Made by a program: the position numbers and the translations under genes
From: Chloroflexus sp. Y-396-1
GTDB lineage: Bacteria; Chloroflexota; Chloroflexia; Chloroflexales; Chloroflexaceae
Length of the DNA: 64,000 bases
Assembly (NCBI RefSeq): GCF_000516515.1
Contig: NZ_KI911784.1
Location: 930,001 to 994,000 of the forward strand
Direction of reading: 5' to 3'
In this document: one piece after another, positions 49,666-58,427 of the stretch
How positions within the stretch are numbered: position 1 is the first letter of the stretch
Layout: every line of letters begins with the position of its first letter
Notes under the pieces: generated by a model
The model's input: the letters and a program-made list of their open reading frames with translations, nothing else
Told to the model about the DNA's origin: nothing
Databases searched by the model: none

Positions 49666-50295
49666 ATGTCATCACAAGTATTTGTATCACGCCATCCACT
49701 CATCCAGCATAAGCTGGCCCTCTTGCGGAGCAAATGGACTGAACCAAAGAAGTTTCGCGAATTGGTGCGCGAAATTGCGCAACTGTTGTTCTACGAAGCT
49801 ACTCAGGATTTGGCGCTAGCCCCATTAACAGTTGAGACCCCGCTGGCAACCTGTGCTGGCTACGAAGTTGCCGAGCGGATCGGCATCATTCCTATTTTAC
49901 GCGCCGGTTTGGGAATGGCAGAAGCGATCGTAGACATCTTGCCGACCGTACACGTCTGGCATCTTGGTCTATATCGCGACCACGAGACATTACAACCGGT
50001 CACGTACTACAACAAATTACCGAGTAAGCCAGACATCGATCTAACAATTATCGTTGATCCAATGCTGGCAACCGGTGGTTCAGCGGTGGCGGCAGTCGAT
50101 ATTCTGAAGCAGTGGGGAGCACAACGAATCAAGTTTCTGGGGTTGATCGCTGCCCCAGAGGGGGTACGGGCTCTTACCAAAGCACACCCCGATGTAGCAA
50201 TTCACCTGGCAGCCATCGACAGCCATCTCAACGAGCGTGGGTACATTGTGCCCGGTCTAGGCGATGCCGGTGATCGCCAGTTTGGAACAGGATAA
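49666..50295 (+). CDS. upp: Uracil phosphoribosyltransferase
   Basis: Salvages uracil with PRPP to make UMP (cytoplasm). The 209-residue protein has the normal length, with [13 protein letters not shown] (PRPP region), TYYNKLP, the PRPP-binding loop [13 protein letters not shown] and the C-terminal DAGDRQFGT uracil loop. Its start is preceded by AGGA at a longer than usual spacing. A 33-bp palindrome lies downstream. Confidence 0.95.
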   Translation: MSSQVFVSRHPLIQHKLALLRSKWTEPKKFRELVREIAQLLFYEATQDLALAPLTVETPLATCAGYEVAERIGIIPILRAGLGMAEAIVDILPTVHVWHLGLYRDHETLQPVTYYNKLPSKPDIDLTIIVDPMLATGGSAVAAVDILKQWGAQRIKFLGLIAAPEGVRALTKAHPDVAIHLAAIDSHLNERGYIVPGLGDAGDRQFGTG

Positions 50296-51150
50296 GGGTG
50301 TGGCTGAACCATGCTGTTCTGTTAGGAGCGGGTGCACCTGACTTGAGCGGTTGTCCAACCGTATCCATCAGCACGTGTCGGCTCGCGGATCGCCGGATGC
50401 ACTACACCGCTACGTGATGTATAGCATAGGTAGACAAATCTTATCTCAGGTGGAATAAATATTCCGTTCAGTGCGTGGGGTAGGTGGAATATGGACTGCT
50501 GAAGCAATGCTTCAGCAGTCCATAGAGTCTTGCAGTCCATCCCAACATAGCTCAGGCAAGGAGATCATTTGACCAACTCTGGTAAGGCGCACGCCTGGCG
50601 GCCCTCACCTTCCCCCCTAGCCCCCTTCCGCTCCCGCGCTGCGGGAGAGGAAGGGGGAGAGAGCATCCTCACCTTCCCCGCCGCCCCTTTCCGCTCCCTC
50701 ACGGCGGCAGTGGAAGGGGGAGGATCAGCGGAGCAGGGGCGATCCTAGCCAGATCACCCCTCTCCCGCAGCGCGGGAGAGGGGCCGGGGGTGAGGGCGGC
50801 CCGCACCTTCCCCGCAGCCCCTTCCGCTCCCTCACAACGGGAGCGGAAGGGGAAGGTTGGAGGCGGGAGCGAAAGCGTATTGGCAACCTTCTACGCAATG
50901 GTTGCACAGGCACGGTACGTGCCCAATCAAACGTTTTTGGCTTTAAGCGCCTATCCGAAAAATCCTGATACGGCAGATGAAGGTCACAGCCTCCTATTTC
51001 CTCTGCTCTCGCTCAGCAAGGCTCGCTGATACACCGATTTTCCCCAAATCTGATATGATTTCCTGCACATAACGAGGTCAGCTTACGAACTAACCCGTAT
51101 AGCGATACTAACGGTCTTCTCTTTCGAGCACAGCTCGCAAGCAACTCAGG
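50296..51150. repeat. Long intergenic repeat array
   Basis: Four copies of a CT-rich/AG-rich hairpin module lie close together: 50608-50660, 50669-50724, 50757-50805 (inverted) and 50806-50857. Each has a CTTCC..CCGCTCCC arm and a GGGAG..GGAAGGGG arm. The composite tail (GGCGGGAGCGAAAGC, TTGGCAACC, GGTACGTGCCC) follows to 50945. No gene is seen. ATATGAT near 51052 is a possible -10 for the next gene. Confidence 0.6.
50491..50523. terminator. 33-bp near-perfect palindrome after upp
   Basis: ATGGACTGCTGAAGCA (50491-50506) is followed, after a single A, by its exact complement ending at 50523. It can form a long hairpin and may end the upp transcript, though it lies about 195 bases past the stop and has no T-run. 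Confidence 0.5.
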
Positions 51151-52272
51151 ATGATCATGTTGACAATCTTTGCCATTGCCGGTATTCCACTGGTTGCCTT
51201 TACGATCACCACCATCCTCGTTCCGCCGCTGATTCGTTTAGCGCGCCAGGAGGGATGGGTGGCACACCCCGGCCCACGCCATGTCCATCGTGAGCCAACG
51301 CCAGTTGTTGGCGGGCTGGCTATAATCGCTGGCCTGGTAGGCGCACTCGTAATGAGTATTGGCGTTGAAACCCTCGATCCCGTACTGCGCCGTTCGCCAT
51401 TTGAACATCTGCGGATCGGATTGCTGCTTCTGGGGATTGCGCTCGTTGCACTAATCAGTTTTCTTGACGATCTCTACGATCTGCCCGCCTTACCGCGCCT
51501 GGGTGTACATATTGTGGCTGCTCTGATCGCCGTCGGCCCTTATGCGTGGGATCACACACTCTACTCTGACGCACTGGGGCATCCTACCGAAGCGCGTGGG
51601 ATTATTCTGACCGCATTTAATTTCCCCTTCGTCAACCAGATTCATCTGCACAACCTCAGTCCATGGCTAGCGATTGCCGCCACAGTATTCTGGATTGTCG
51701 GCATTCAAAATATGGTGAATTGGATCGATGGTCTTGACGGTTTGGCCGCCGGGGTAACCTGTATTGCAGGAATGGCGCTTGCCATTCACACATTAACGCT
51801 TGATCCACCACAATTGACGGTTTCCCTCTTGCCGCTGGCCCTGAGCGGCGCTTGTGCAGCGTTTCTGCTCTACAATACGCATCCGGCCCGTATTTTTATG
51901 GGTGATGTTGGCGCAATGACAATTGGCTATACCCTGGGTATCTGCGCAATTATTGGGGGCGCCAAATTGGCTACTGCGCTCCTGGTAATGGGTGTACCGC
52001 TGGTTGATATGGCGTGGTTGATCCTCTCGCGCACCTTACACGGTCGGTCGGCTGCCCAAGCCGGACGTGACCATCTGCACCACCGTCTGCTCGATCTGGG
52101 GTTGAGTCAACGTCAGGTTGTCGGCTGTTACTATGGGCTAAGCATTACATTCGGGGCGATTGGCCTCTTTGATTTCTTCACCCCCTTGTTCAAATTGATC
52201 GCCTTGCTCGTCCTGGCTGGATCGATCTTTACCGTTCTCTTGCTCTTACAACCTGACCGCAAACGCAGTTAG
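51151..52272 (+). CDS. Undecaprenyl-phosphate sugar-1-phosphate transferase (WecA/TagO/MraY family)
   Basis: A 373-residue polytopic membrane enzyme that transfers a sugar phosphate from a UDP-sugar to undecaprenyl phosphate, starting cell-wall polymer or surface polysaccharide synthesis. Motifs: FLDDLYDLPALPRL with Asp106/Asp107, NMVNWIDGLDGLAAG, FMGDVGAMTIGY and the cytosolic His cluster GRDHLHHRLLDLGLS. It is closer to WecA/TagO than to MraY by these motifs. An ATG two codons later is an alternative start. It stands alone and converges with the cNMP-ferredoxin gene, 11 bases apart. Confidence 0.9.
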   Translation: MIMLTIFAIAGIPLVAFTITTILVPPLIRLARQEGWVAHPGPRHVHREPTPVVGGLAIIAGLVGALVMSIGVETLDPVLRRSPFEHLRIGLLLLGIALVALISFLDDLYDLPALPRLGVHIVAALIAVGPYAWDHTLYSDALGHPTEARGIILTAFNFPFVNQIHLHNLSPWLAIAATVFWIVGIQNMVNWIDGLDGLAAGVTCIAGMALAIHTLTLDPPQLTVSLLPLALSGACAAFLLYNTHPARIFMGDVGAMTIGYTLGICAIIGGAKLATALLVMGVPLVDMAWLILSRTLHGRSAAQAGRDHLHHRLLDLGLSQRQVVGCYYGLSITFGAIGLFDFFTPLFKLIALLVLAGSIFTVLLLLQPDRKRS

Positions 52273-52283
52273 ATTGGTCTTCT

Positions 52284-53717
52284 TCACAGGGGGACAATGT
52301 CTTCGACCGACATCAGACGCAGGTTTCCGATAGGGCAGGCCTGCACGCAGGCTAGATCAGAGTAACCAAAGCACAGATCGCATTTATCGGCACGATGCGT
52401 CATCCCTGTAGGTGTCAGCGGAATAGACGGACGTAGCCGTTGCTGCAAGCGGTGAAAGAGTTGCCACAACGGGCCGGCGGCGTGGGGATGGCGGGGAACC
52501 GACTGCACAGCATCGTATGGACATGCGCTTACACATTCACCACAGCCGGTACAACGGGTAGTAATGCGCAACACGCCGGTATCTACCCGTTCGATAGCGT
52601 CTTCTGGGCAGGCTTCAACACACTCGGCGCCGACGCTACATTGCCGACAGTGATCGAGGACATCAAAGCGATCAATGGGTGTACCGTTCAGATGAAGTCG
52701 GGTATGACCATGGCGGGAAGCACAACCAGTTTCACATAACCGACAACCGGGTGGACAGCGGGCCGGATCACGAACCAGCACGTGAGTTGCGCGCAGTACC
52801 CCCCGATTCACGGCGCGTTCAATGTCACGAGCACGCGCTGCGTCGCTCCTTATTGCAGCTAAATGCTTCAAACGACGTTCGGCAATTGTTCGTAAATCAG
52901 CTTCAAGGGTTGGATACTGCTGAATCAGACGATAAAAATCCGTGCCCGGCAAGACCAACAAATCAGTCGTTGTGAGGGTACGGGCAGTCGCCCGATGGGT
53001 GCTGCCGGTCAGTAATGAAATCTCACCAAAGAGATCGCCTTCACTCAGGCTGGCAATTGTCTGCCCACTCTGTTCAATAATCACCTGACCGCTCTCAATG
53101 AGGTAAAGCGCATCGGCAGGTTCACCTTGTTTGACCACCAGCGTACCACGTGGCACGTGGCGTGGTTGCAACCGGGAAGCAATTGCTATACGTTCAAGCG
53201 GGAGCAACTGACTCAGCACGGGAATACGGGCCAGCGTTGCATCGATCATGCGGCGCCGATACACCTGACGGAGGGCTGTGGTGAGCAGAGGTAATGTTGC
53301 CAGCTCGTCACGCAGGGCGGCAATCTCGATTTGTAAAAGATAGCAGACCGACTGGGTAAGGGCACTCATATGGCGAAAGAACTTCCCAAAGAGCGGCCCT
53401 TCGCCAAAGCAATCACCCTGCCCCAACACTCCCATTAGCACTTCGTGCCCATCTTTGTCACGCAATCGCAACTGCAACGAGCCACGCAACAAAAAAAAGA
53501 GGTAGCGGAAGCCACGCCGCTGACCGATAACTGTTGCTCCGGAGGGAAAGGCACGAAAGACGCCTCGTTCGTACAAGACAGCCAGCTCGGTGGGCGAAAC
53601 GCCGCGCAGACAGTCGAGCGCGGCTAATGCGGCGATTGCAGCTTGCCGACGTTCTTGCAGATGTGCAGTACGCGCCTGATCCAGATGATTGCGCCTAGGG
53701 CGTTTTAATGACGACAT
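52284..53717 (-). CDS. Double cNMP-binding-domain ferredoxin protein
   Basis: A 477-residue soluble fusion. Two tandem cyclic-nucleotide-binding domains (about 35-150 and 165-285) are followed by a cysteine-rich ferredoxin region. The second cNMP domain has a plausible phosphate-binding cassette, FGEISLLTGSTHRATART; the first is degenerate. The C-terminal half carries CPPGCRLCETGC, CRQCSVGAECVEACP, CTGCGECVSACPYDA and CDLCFGYSDLACVQACP, enough for about three 4Fe-4S clusters. It lacks a DNA-binding domain. It is divergent from an aldehyde ferredoxin oxidoreductase gene, so it may pass electrons to or from that enzyme under second-messenger control; this is inference. Confidence 0.85.
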   Translation of the reverse strand: MSSLKRPRRNHLDQARTAHLQERRQAAIAALAALDCLRGVSPTELAVLYERGVFRAFPSGATVIGQRRGFRYLFFLLRGSLQLRLRDKDGHEVLMGVLGQGDCFGEGPLFGKFFRHMSALTQSVCYLLQIEIAALRDELATLPLLTTALRQVYRRRMIDATLARIPVLSQLLPLERIAIASRLQPRHVPRGTLVVKQGEPADALYLIESGQVIIEQSGQTIASLSEGDLFGEISLLTGSTHRATARTLTTTDLLVLPGTDFYRLIQQYPTLEADLRTIAERRLKHLAAIRSDAARARDIERAVNRGVLRATHVLVRDPARCPPGCRLCETGCASRHGHTRLHLNGTPIDRFDVLDHCRQCSVGAECVEACPEDAIERVDTGVLRITTRCTGCGECVSACPYDAVQSVPRHPHAAGPLWQLFHRLQQRLRPSIPLTPTGMTHRADKCDLCFGYSDLACVQACPIGNLRLMSVEDIVPL

Positions 53718-53729
53718 AGGCAGCTCTGC

Positions 53730-53796
53730 GGTACAATACAGAGTGAGGGTAAAGCATCTCTATTGTACCATACAGATCGCCTAAGAGCAGTATAAT
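53730..53796. promoter_or_regulatory. Shared divergent control region of the AOR pair
   Basis: GGTACAAT (53730-53737) and ATTGTACC (53762-53769) are exact complements flanking 24 bases, and the arms extend as GAG/CTC. TATAAT at 53791-53796 is the probable -10 for the oxidoreductase. A TACAAT reading on the minus strand (53767-53762) is a candidate -10 for the ferredoxin protein. Confidence 0.5.
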
Positions 53797-53832
53797 AGAA
53801 CGGCGAAAATCGCACCCATACAGGATAATCGC

Positions 53833-55620
53833 ATGCCGTTGCGTAGTCTTACTATTGATCTTGCTCGTGGCCATGCACGCCAGACCTTACCCAACGAAGT
53901 CGAACGTGACTATTTGGGTGGGCGAGGGGTTATTGCGTGGTTACTCTGGTATCAGCTTGAACCGGATACACCGCCACTTTCGTCGGATAATCTGCTCATC
54001 TTTGCTGCCGGTCCTCTGGCCGGTAGCAGTGCCTTTGCCACCGGAGGTTTTACGGTGGGTACACGTTCGCCGTTAACCGGCGGGATTGGGTACGGCTGGG
54101 CGCCGGGGCACTGGGGGGCGGCACTGCGCCGGAATGGAATTGATGTTTTGATTATCCGCGGCGAAGCACCCGACTGGTGTTACCTGTTCATCGATGGTGA
54201 CACCGTGCGTCTGCGTTCGGCCCGTCATCTGATTGGCCGCGACACCGTTGTGACGACAGCCACACTCAGCAACGAATTAGGTGGCGATGTACGGGTATTG
54301 GCGCTCGGCCCTGCTGGTGAGGCCGGGGTAGCGTATGCCAGTATTGTCGCCGAAGGGCAGTATCTGGTTGAACCAGCAGGAACCGGTGCGGTGATGGCTG
54401 ACAAAAAGCTTAAGGCTATTGTCGTGCGGGATCGAGCACCTCTGCCAGCCGTTGATACTGCGCGGATGCAAAGTGTCCTTCAATCGATCCAGCAGCGTGG
54501 TGAACAACATTCGACCGCGAATGCTATTCGTGCAATCGGCAGTGCCGGTCTGTTGCCGGCAGCTATCAAATTAGGGGCGCTTACCAGTCGCGATGCGCGC
54601 GCACCGGCTGATGGGGTAGCAATTGCCCGTATGTTCAGCGAGATCGCACGCCGTGGTGGTAGACTCGAACGGGGTTGTGCGCATTGTCCGCTGCCCTGCT
54701 ATATCGATCTACGGACCAGAAGTGGAGAAACCCATCCACTCCCAAGTCTTGAACTGATTGCCGGCTTTGCTGCCCGTGTCGGTATTACCGATGCTGATGC
54801 GATGCTAGCTATTGCTGATCGTTGTCTCCGACTAGGTATTGACCCAGCGTCTGCTGCAGCGGCAATAACCTTTATGACCGAGGCTCAAGACGAAGGTCTC
54901 GTGCGCCAACGCACACTGAACTGGGGTGATAGTGCAGCGGTGATTGCCGCTCTCGACCGAATGAGTCAGCGACAAGAGAAGCGTGATATTCTCTCACTCG
55001 GTGTAGGTGAGATGCAACAGGCGGTGTGGGGGTCATCAGCGTTTGCGCCGCAGGTGAAGGGGCTAGCAATGCCGGCGCTCGATCCACGGGCGCTAACAGA
55101 AATCGGGCTGGCAATGGCAACCAGTCCGATAGGAGGTGACTATCGCTATGCGATGACGTTTGAAGAGCTGGTCACCGAACCTCCAGCCTGGCTCCCACCA
55201 CCAGCCAGTGGGCCGCGCGAGAGTGAAGGAAAAGCATTACGGTTAATCTGGCACGAACGGTTTGCCGCTGCACTTGATGCCAGTGGTTTCTGTCGGCGGA
55301 TGGGCCTGATGGCCTACCAGATTACGCCCGGTGAACTCATTGCCTTACTCGGTGCGGTGAGTGGGCGTACCGTCTCGGGTGCCGATCTTGTTCGTATCGG
55401 CGAGCGGATTGTCACACTCGACCGTCTGTTTACTCGCCGTTACGCCAGTAATAGTCAGGATACTCTTCCTGAGCGTTATCTGCGTGAACCGCTGAACAGT
55501 GGCCCAACTGCCGGCCATACACCTCCGCTCGAATCACTTCTGGCCGAGTACTATGCACGCCACGGCTGGGATTCGGCTGGTGATCCAACATCGGCGCGAC
55601 TGGCTGAGTTGGGGATATAG
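53833..55620 (+). CDS. Aldehyde ferredoxin oxidoreductase (tungsten pterin)
   Basis: A 595-residue AOR-family enzyme that oxidises aldehydes to acids, or runs in reverse, passing electrons to ferredoxin through a tungsten (or molybdenum) bis-pterin and one 4Fe-4S cluster. The N-domain has YLGGRGVIAWLLW and GFTVGTRSPLTGG. The cluster cysteines are Cys282, Cys285 and Cys289 (GCAHCPLPC) and Cys487 (ASGFCRRMG), matching the CxxCxxxC...C set. AGGA is eight bases before the ATG. Its divergent neighbour carries ferredoxin clusters. Which aldehyde is used is unknown. Confidence 0.92.
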   Translation: MPLRSLTIDLARGHARQTLPNEVERDYLGGRGVIAWLLWYQLEPDTPPLSSDNLLIFAAGPLAGSSAFATGGFTVGTRSPLTGGIGYGWAPGHWGAALRRNGIDVLIIRGEAPDWCYLFIDGDTVRLRSARHLIGRDTVVTTATLSNELGGDVRVLALGPAGEAGVAYASIVAEGQYLVEPAGTGAVMADKKLKAIVVRDRAPLPAVDTARMQSVLQSIQQRGEQHSTANAIRAIGSAGLLPAAIKLGALTSRDARAPADGVAIARMFSEIARRGGRLERGCAHCPLPCYIDLRTRSGETHPLPSLELIAGFAARVGITDADAMLAIADRCLRLGIDPASAAAAITFMTEAQDEGLVRQRTLNWGDSAAVIAALDRMSQRQEKRDILSLGVGEMQQAVWGSSAFAPQVKGLAMPALDPRALTEIGLAMATSPIGGDYRYAMTFEELVTEPPAWLPPPASGPRESEGKALRLIWHERFAAALDASGFCRRMGLMAYQITPGELIALLGAVSGRTVSGADLVRIGERIVTLDRLFTRRYASNSQDTLPERYLREPLNSGPTAGHTPPLESLLAEYYARHGWDSAGDPTSARLAELGI

Positions 55621-55713
55621 GAGAACCCTCCCTACATCCCATTCTGCTGGGAGAGATAAAAATTACCGCTCTCCTACGAGGGAGGTCAGGGGAAACATAC
55701 CATCTGGTGTTAT

Positions 55714-56820
55714 ATGAGCAGATTCGTGGTTAAACTGGGAACCAGTGTACTGACAGCCGGAACCGATCGACTTCATCGACCATATTTTATCGAACTGGCC
55801 AGGCAGATTGCCCGTCTGAAAGAGATCGGTCATGAAGTAGTACTTGTCTCTTCTGGGGCAGTTGCTGCCGGTAAAGAGCGACTCGGTGTCAGTCCGCAGC
55901 AGCGCAGCACTATTCCAATGAAGCAGGTGTTTGCCGCAGTTGGTCAGAGCCGTCTGATGCATCTTTACGAACAGATTTTTGAATTGTACGGGTTGCAGGT
56001 GGCACAGGCGTTACTTACCCGTGATGATCTCCGCGACCGGCGCCGCTACCTCAATGCCCGTAATACGCTTACCCTTTGCCTCGCGCAGGGAATCGTCCCG
56101 ATCATCAATGAAAATGATGCGGTAGCGACGGCTGAAATTCGGGTTGGCGACAATGACAATCTCTCGGCGCTCGTCGCCGGTTTGATAGACGCCGATCTGC
56201 TCTTAATCCTGACCGATATTGCTGGCTTATACAGTGCCGATCCGCGGAGCGATCCGCATGCCGAGTTGCTACGTGAAGTCCCGGTGATCGATGAGCGAAT
56301 CTGGGCGATGGCAGGCGGAAGTGGCACGCACCGGGGCACAGGAGGAATGCAGACCAAGATTCAGGCTGCTGATCTGGCAACTCGCTCTGGTGTAGCGGTG
56401 GTCATTGCGGCCGGGCATGAACCGGATGTTATCGTGCGCGTCGCCAGCGGTGAGCGGATTGGTACCTTCTTTCCGGCTACAACCTCTCACCCCGATGCCA
56501 GACAACGCTGGATTTTAGCCGAAACCGTTCGCCACTCACGGATCGTCGTTGATGAAGGAGCGGCCACAGCTCTCATTCAGTATGGGAAAAGTCTGCTTGC
56601 CGCCGGTATTCGCGATGTCAGCGGCGAATTTGAACGCGGTCAGACGGTACGTATCTTTACTCAGGATGGCCGCGAGATCGCACGTGGTCTCACCCAATAC
56701 CGATCAAGCGATCTTCATTTGATCGCCGGTCTTCGCTCATCACAAATCGCCGGCGTTTTGGGGTATGATTACGAGCCAGAGGTCGTTCATCGCGACGATA
56801 TGGTCGTGTTGACCGGATAA
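55714..56820 (+). CDS. proB: Glutamate 5-kinase with PUA domain
   Basis: First step of proline synthesis: ATP plus glutamate to glutamyl 5-phosphate (cytoplasm). The 368-residue protein has the amino-acid-kinase domain (VVKLGTSVLT, VSSGAVAAG, NENDAVAT, GDNDNLSALVA, TDIAGLYSADP, GTGGMQTKIQAA) and a C-terminal PUA domain from about 275. It has the normal length. The ribosome site is weak. The usual partner proA is not in the window. Confidence 0.95.
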   Translation: MSRFVVKLGTSVLTAGTDRLHRPYFIELARQIARLKEIGHEVVLVSSGAVAAGKERLGVSPQQRSTIPMKQVFAAVGQSRLMHLYEQIFELYGLQVAQALLTRDDLRDRRRYLNARNTLTLCLAQGIVPIINENDAVATAEIRVGDNDNLSALVAGLIDADLLLILTDIAGLYSADPRSDPHAELLREVPVIDERIWAMAGGSGTHRGTGGMQTKIQAADLATRSGVAVVIAAGHEPDVIVRVASGERIGTFFPATTSHPDARQRWILAETVRHSRIVVDEGAATALIQYGKSLLAAGIRDVSGEFERGQTVRIFTQDGREIARGLTQYRSSDLHLIAGLRSSQIAGVLGYDYEPEVVHRDDMVVLTG

Positions 56821-56915
56821 CAACTGAGCTACCCCACGATGGGAAGCAGTCATCGGCGTGATGTCTGCAAGCGAGACAATGCAATACAACGTGCAAACAG
56901 TTTAAGGAGCGTTTT

Positions 56916-58427
56916 ATGAGTTCAATCGCAGGGCCGGTGCGGGTACGGTTCGCCCCCAGCCCCACCGGTAGTTTACACATTGGCGGTGTACGTACCGCCC
57001 TCTTCAACTGGCTCTGCGCCCGCCACTACGGTGGTCAGTTTATTTTGCGCATTGAGGACACCGATGAGAAGCGTTTTGTGCCGGGTGCAGCCGATGACAT
57101 CAGTGCATCACTGCGCTGGGTCGGGATCGATTGGGATGAAGGCCCCGATATTGGCGGACCGTATGGTCCTTACGTCCAATCAGAGCGATTTGAGCAGGGT
57201 ATCTACCAACCTTTCATTGAGCAATTGCTAGAGGCCGGACTCGCTTACATGTCATTTACCACTGAAGAGGAGTTGGCTCAGATGCGAGCGGCTGCTGAAG
57301 CTGCCGGTATTAAGGCCTTTCGTTTCCGTGGCCCCGAACGCGATTGGCCCCTGGCGAAACAGCGCGAAGTAGCTGCCACCGGTAAACCATACACCATTCG
57401 CCTCAAGACACCACTAGAGGGCGAAACCCGCTTTCGCGATCTGATACGTGGTGGTGATGAGATTGTCGTGCAGAACAATCAACTGCAAGATATTGTATTG
57501 ATTAAATCAACCGGGATGCCGGTATATCACTTTGCCCATCTCGTCGACGATCATCTGATGAAGATCACGCATGTCATGCGGGGCGAGGAGTGGGTACCGA
57601 GCACGCCGTACCATGTCTTACTGTATGACTTCTTCGGTTGGCCGCGACCAGTGTTTGCTCATCTCCCGGCGATTTTACGGCAAGACGGACGAGGAAAGTT
57701 GTCGAAGCGGAAAGACGATGTTGCGACCTACCGCTTCCGTGAACGTGGCTACCTGCCGGAAACCATCTTCAACTATCTCGCTTTACAGGGCTGGAGCTAC
57801 GATGGCGTTACCGAAATCATGACTCGTGATGAACTGATTGCGCGTTTCACGCTCGAACGCATCCAACCATCACCCGCACGCTGGAATCCTGAGAAGTTGC
57901 GGGATATGAATGGTATCTACATCCGTAAACTTACTACTGAGCAGTTGGCCGAGCGCGTGTTACCGTTTATGCAACGGGCCGGTCTTATCGGTGAACCACC
58001 AAGTGAGGATGAGCGGGCATATCTGATCACGTTAATTCCGCTGATTCACGAACGGCTGGAAGAACTGCAAGAAGCGCCCGAATTGCTGCTGTTCTTTTAC
58101 CAGGATGTGATACCTGGTGAGACCTACAATCCCGCTGACCTTATTCCGAAGAAACACGATGCTGGGCAGACCAGCGCCTTATTGCGGGCAGCACACGAGG
58201 CATTGAGTCAGCTCACAGATTGGACGCCGCCTGCCCTTGAGACAACCCTGCGTGCCCTTTGCGAGCAACTCCAGGTTAAACCTGGCCCACTGTTCGGTGC
58301 AATTCGGGTTGCAGTGACCGGACGGAGCGTTGCGCCACCGTTGTTCGACACCCTGGCCGGGATCGGACGTGAACGTAGCCTGTCGCGGTTGAACGCTGCC
58401 ATTGCTGCATTGGAACAAATGCTATGA
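56916..58427 (+). CDS. gltX: Glutamyl-tRNA synthetase
   Basis: Charges tRNA-Glu. The 503-residue class I synthetase has HIGH as SPTGSLHIGGVRTALFNW, the KMSKS form GKLSKRKDD near 257, and a C-terminal anticodon-binding domain. AAGGAG is six bases before the ATG. Its stop overlaps the start of the GH13 gene by ATGA (four bases), so the two are translated from one mRNA. Confidence 0.96.
   Translation: MSSIAGPVRVRFAPSPTGSLHIGGVRTALFNWLCARHYGGQFILRIEDTDEKRFVPGAADDISASLRWVGIDWDEGPDIGGPYGPYVQSERFEQGIYQPFIEQLLEAGLAYMSFTTEEELAQMRAAAEAAGIKAFRFRGPERDWPLAKQREVAATGKPYTIRLKTPLEGETRFRDLIRGGDEIVVQNNQLQDIVLIKSTGMPVYHFAHLVDDHLMKITHVMRGEEWVPSTPYHVLLYDFFGWPRPVFAHLPAILRQDGRGKLSKRKDDVATYRFRERGYLPETIFNYLALQGWSYDGVTEIMTRDELIARFTLERIQPSPARWNPEKLRDMNGIYIRKLTTEQLAERVLPFMQRAGLIGEPPSEDERAYLITLIPLIHERLEELQEAPELLLFFYQDVIPGETYNPADLIPKKHDAGQTSALLRAAHEALSQLTDWTPPALETTLRALCEQLQVKPGPLFGAIRVAVTGRSVAPPLFDTLAGIGRERSLSRLNAAIAALEQML

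Noticed and set aside
50608-50857. CRISPR-like repeat cluster
   Set aside because: The copies are self-complementary, differ in length, include an inversion and have no regular spacers or cas genes.
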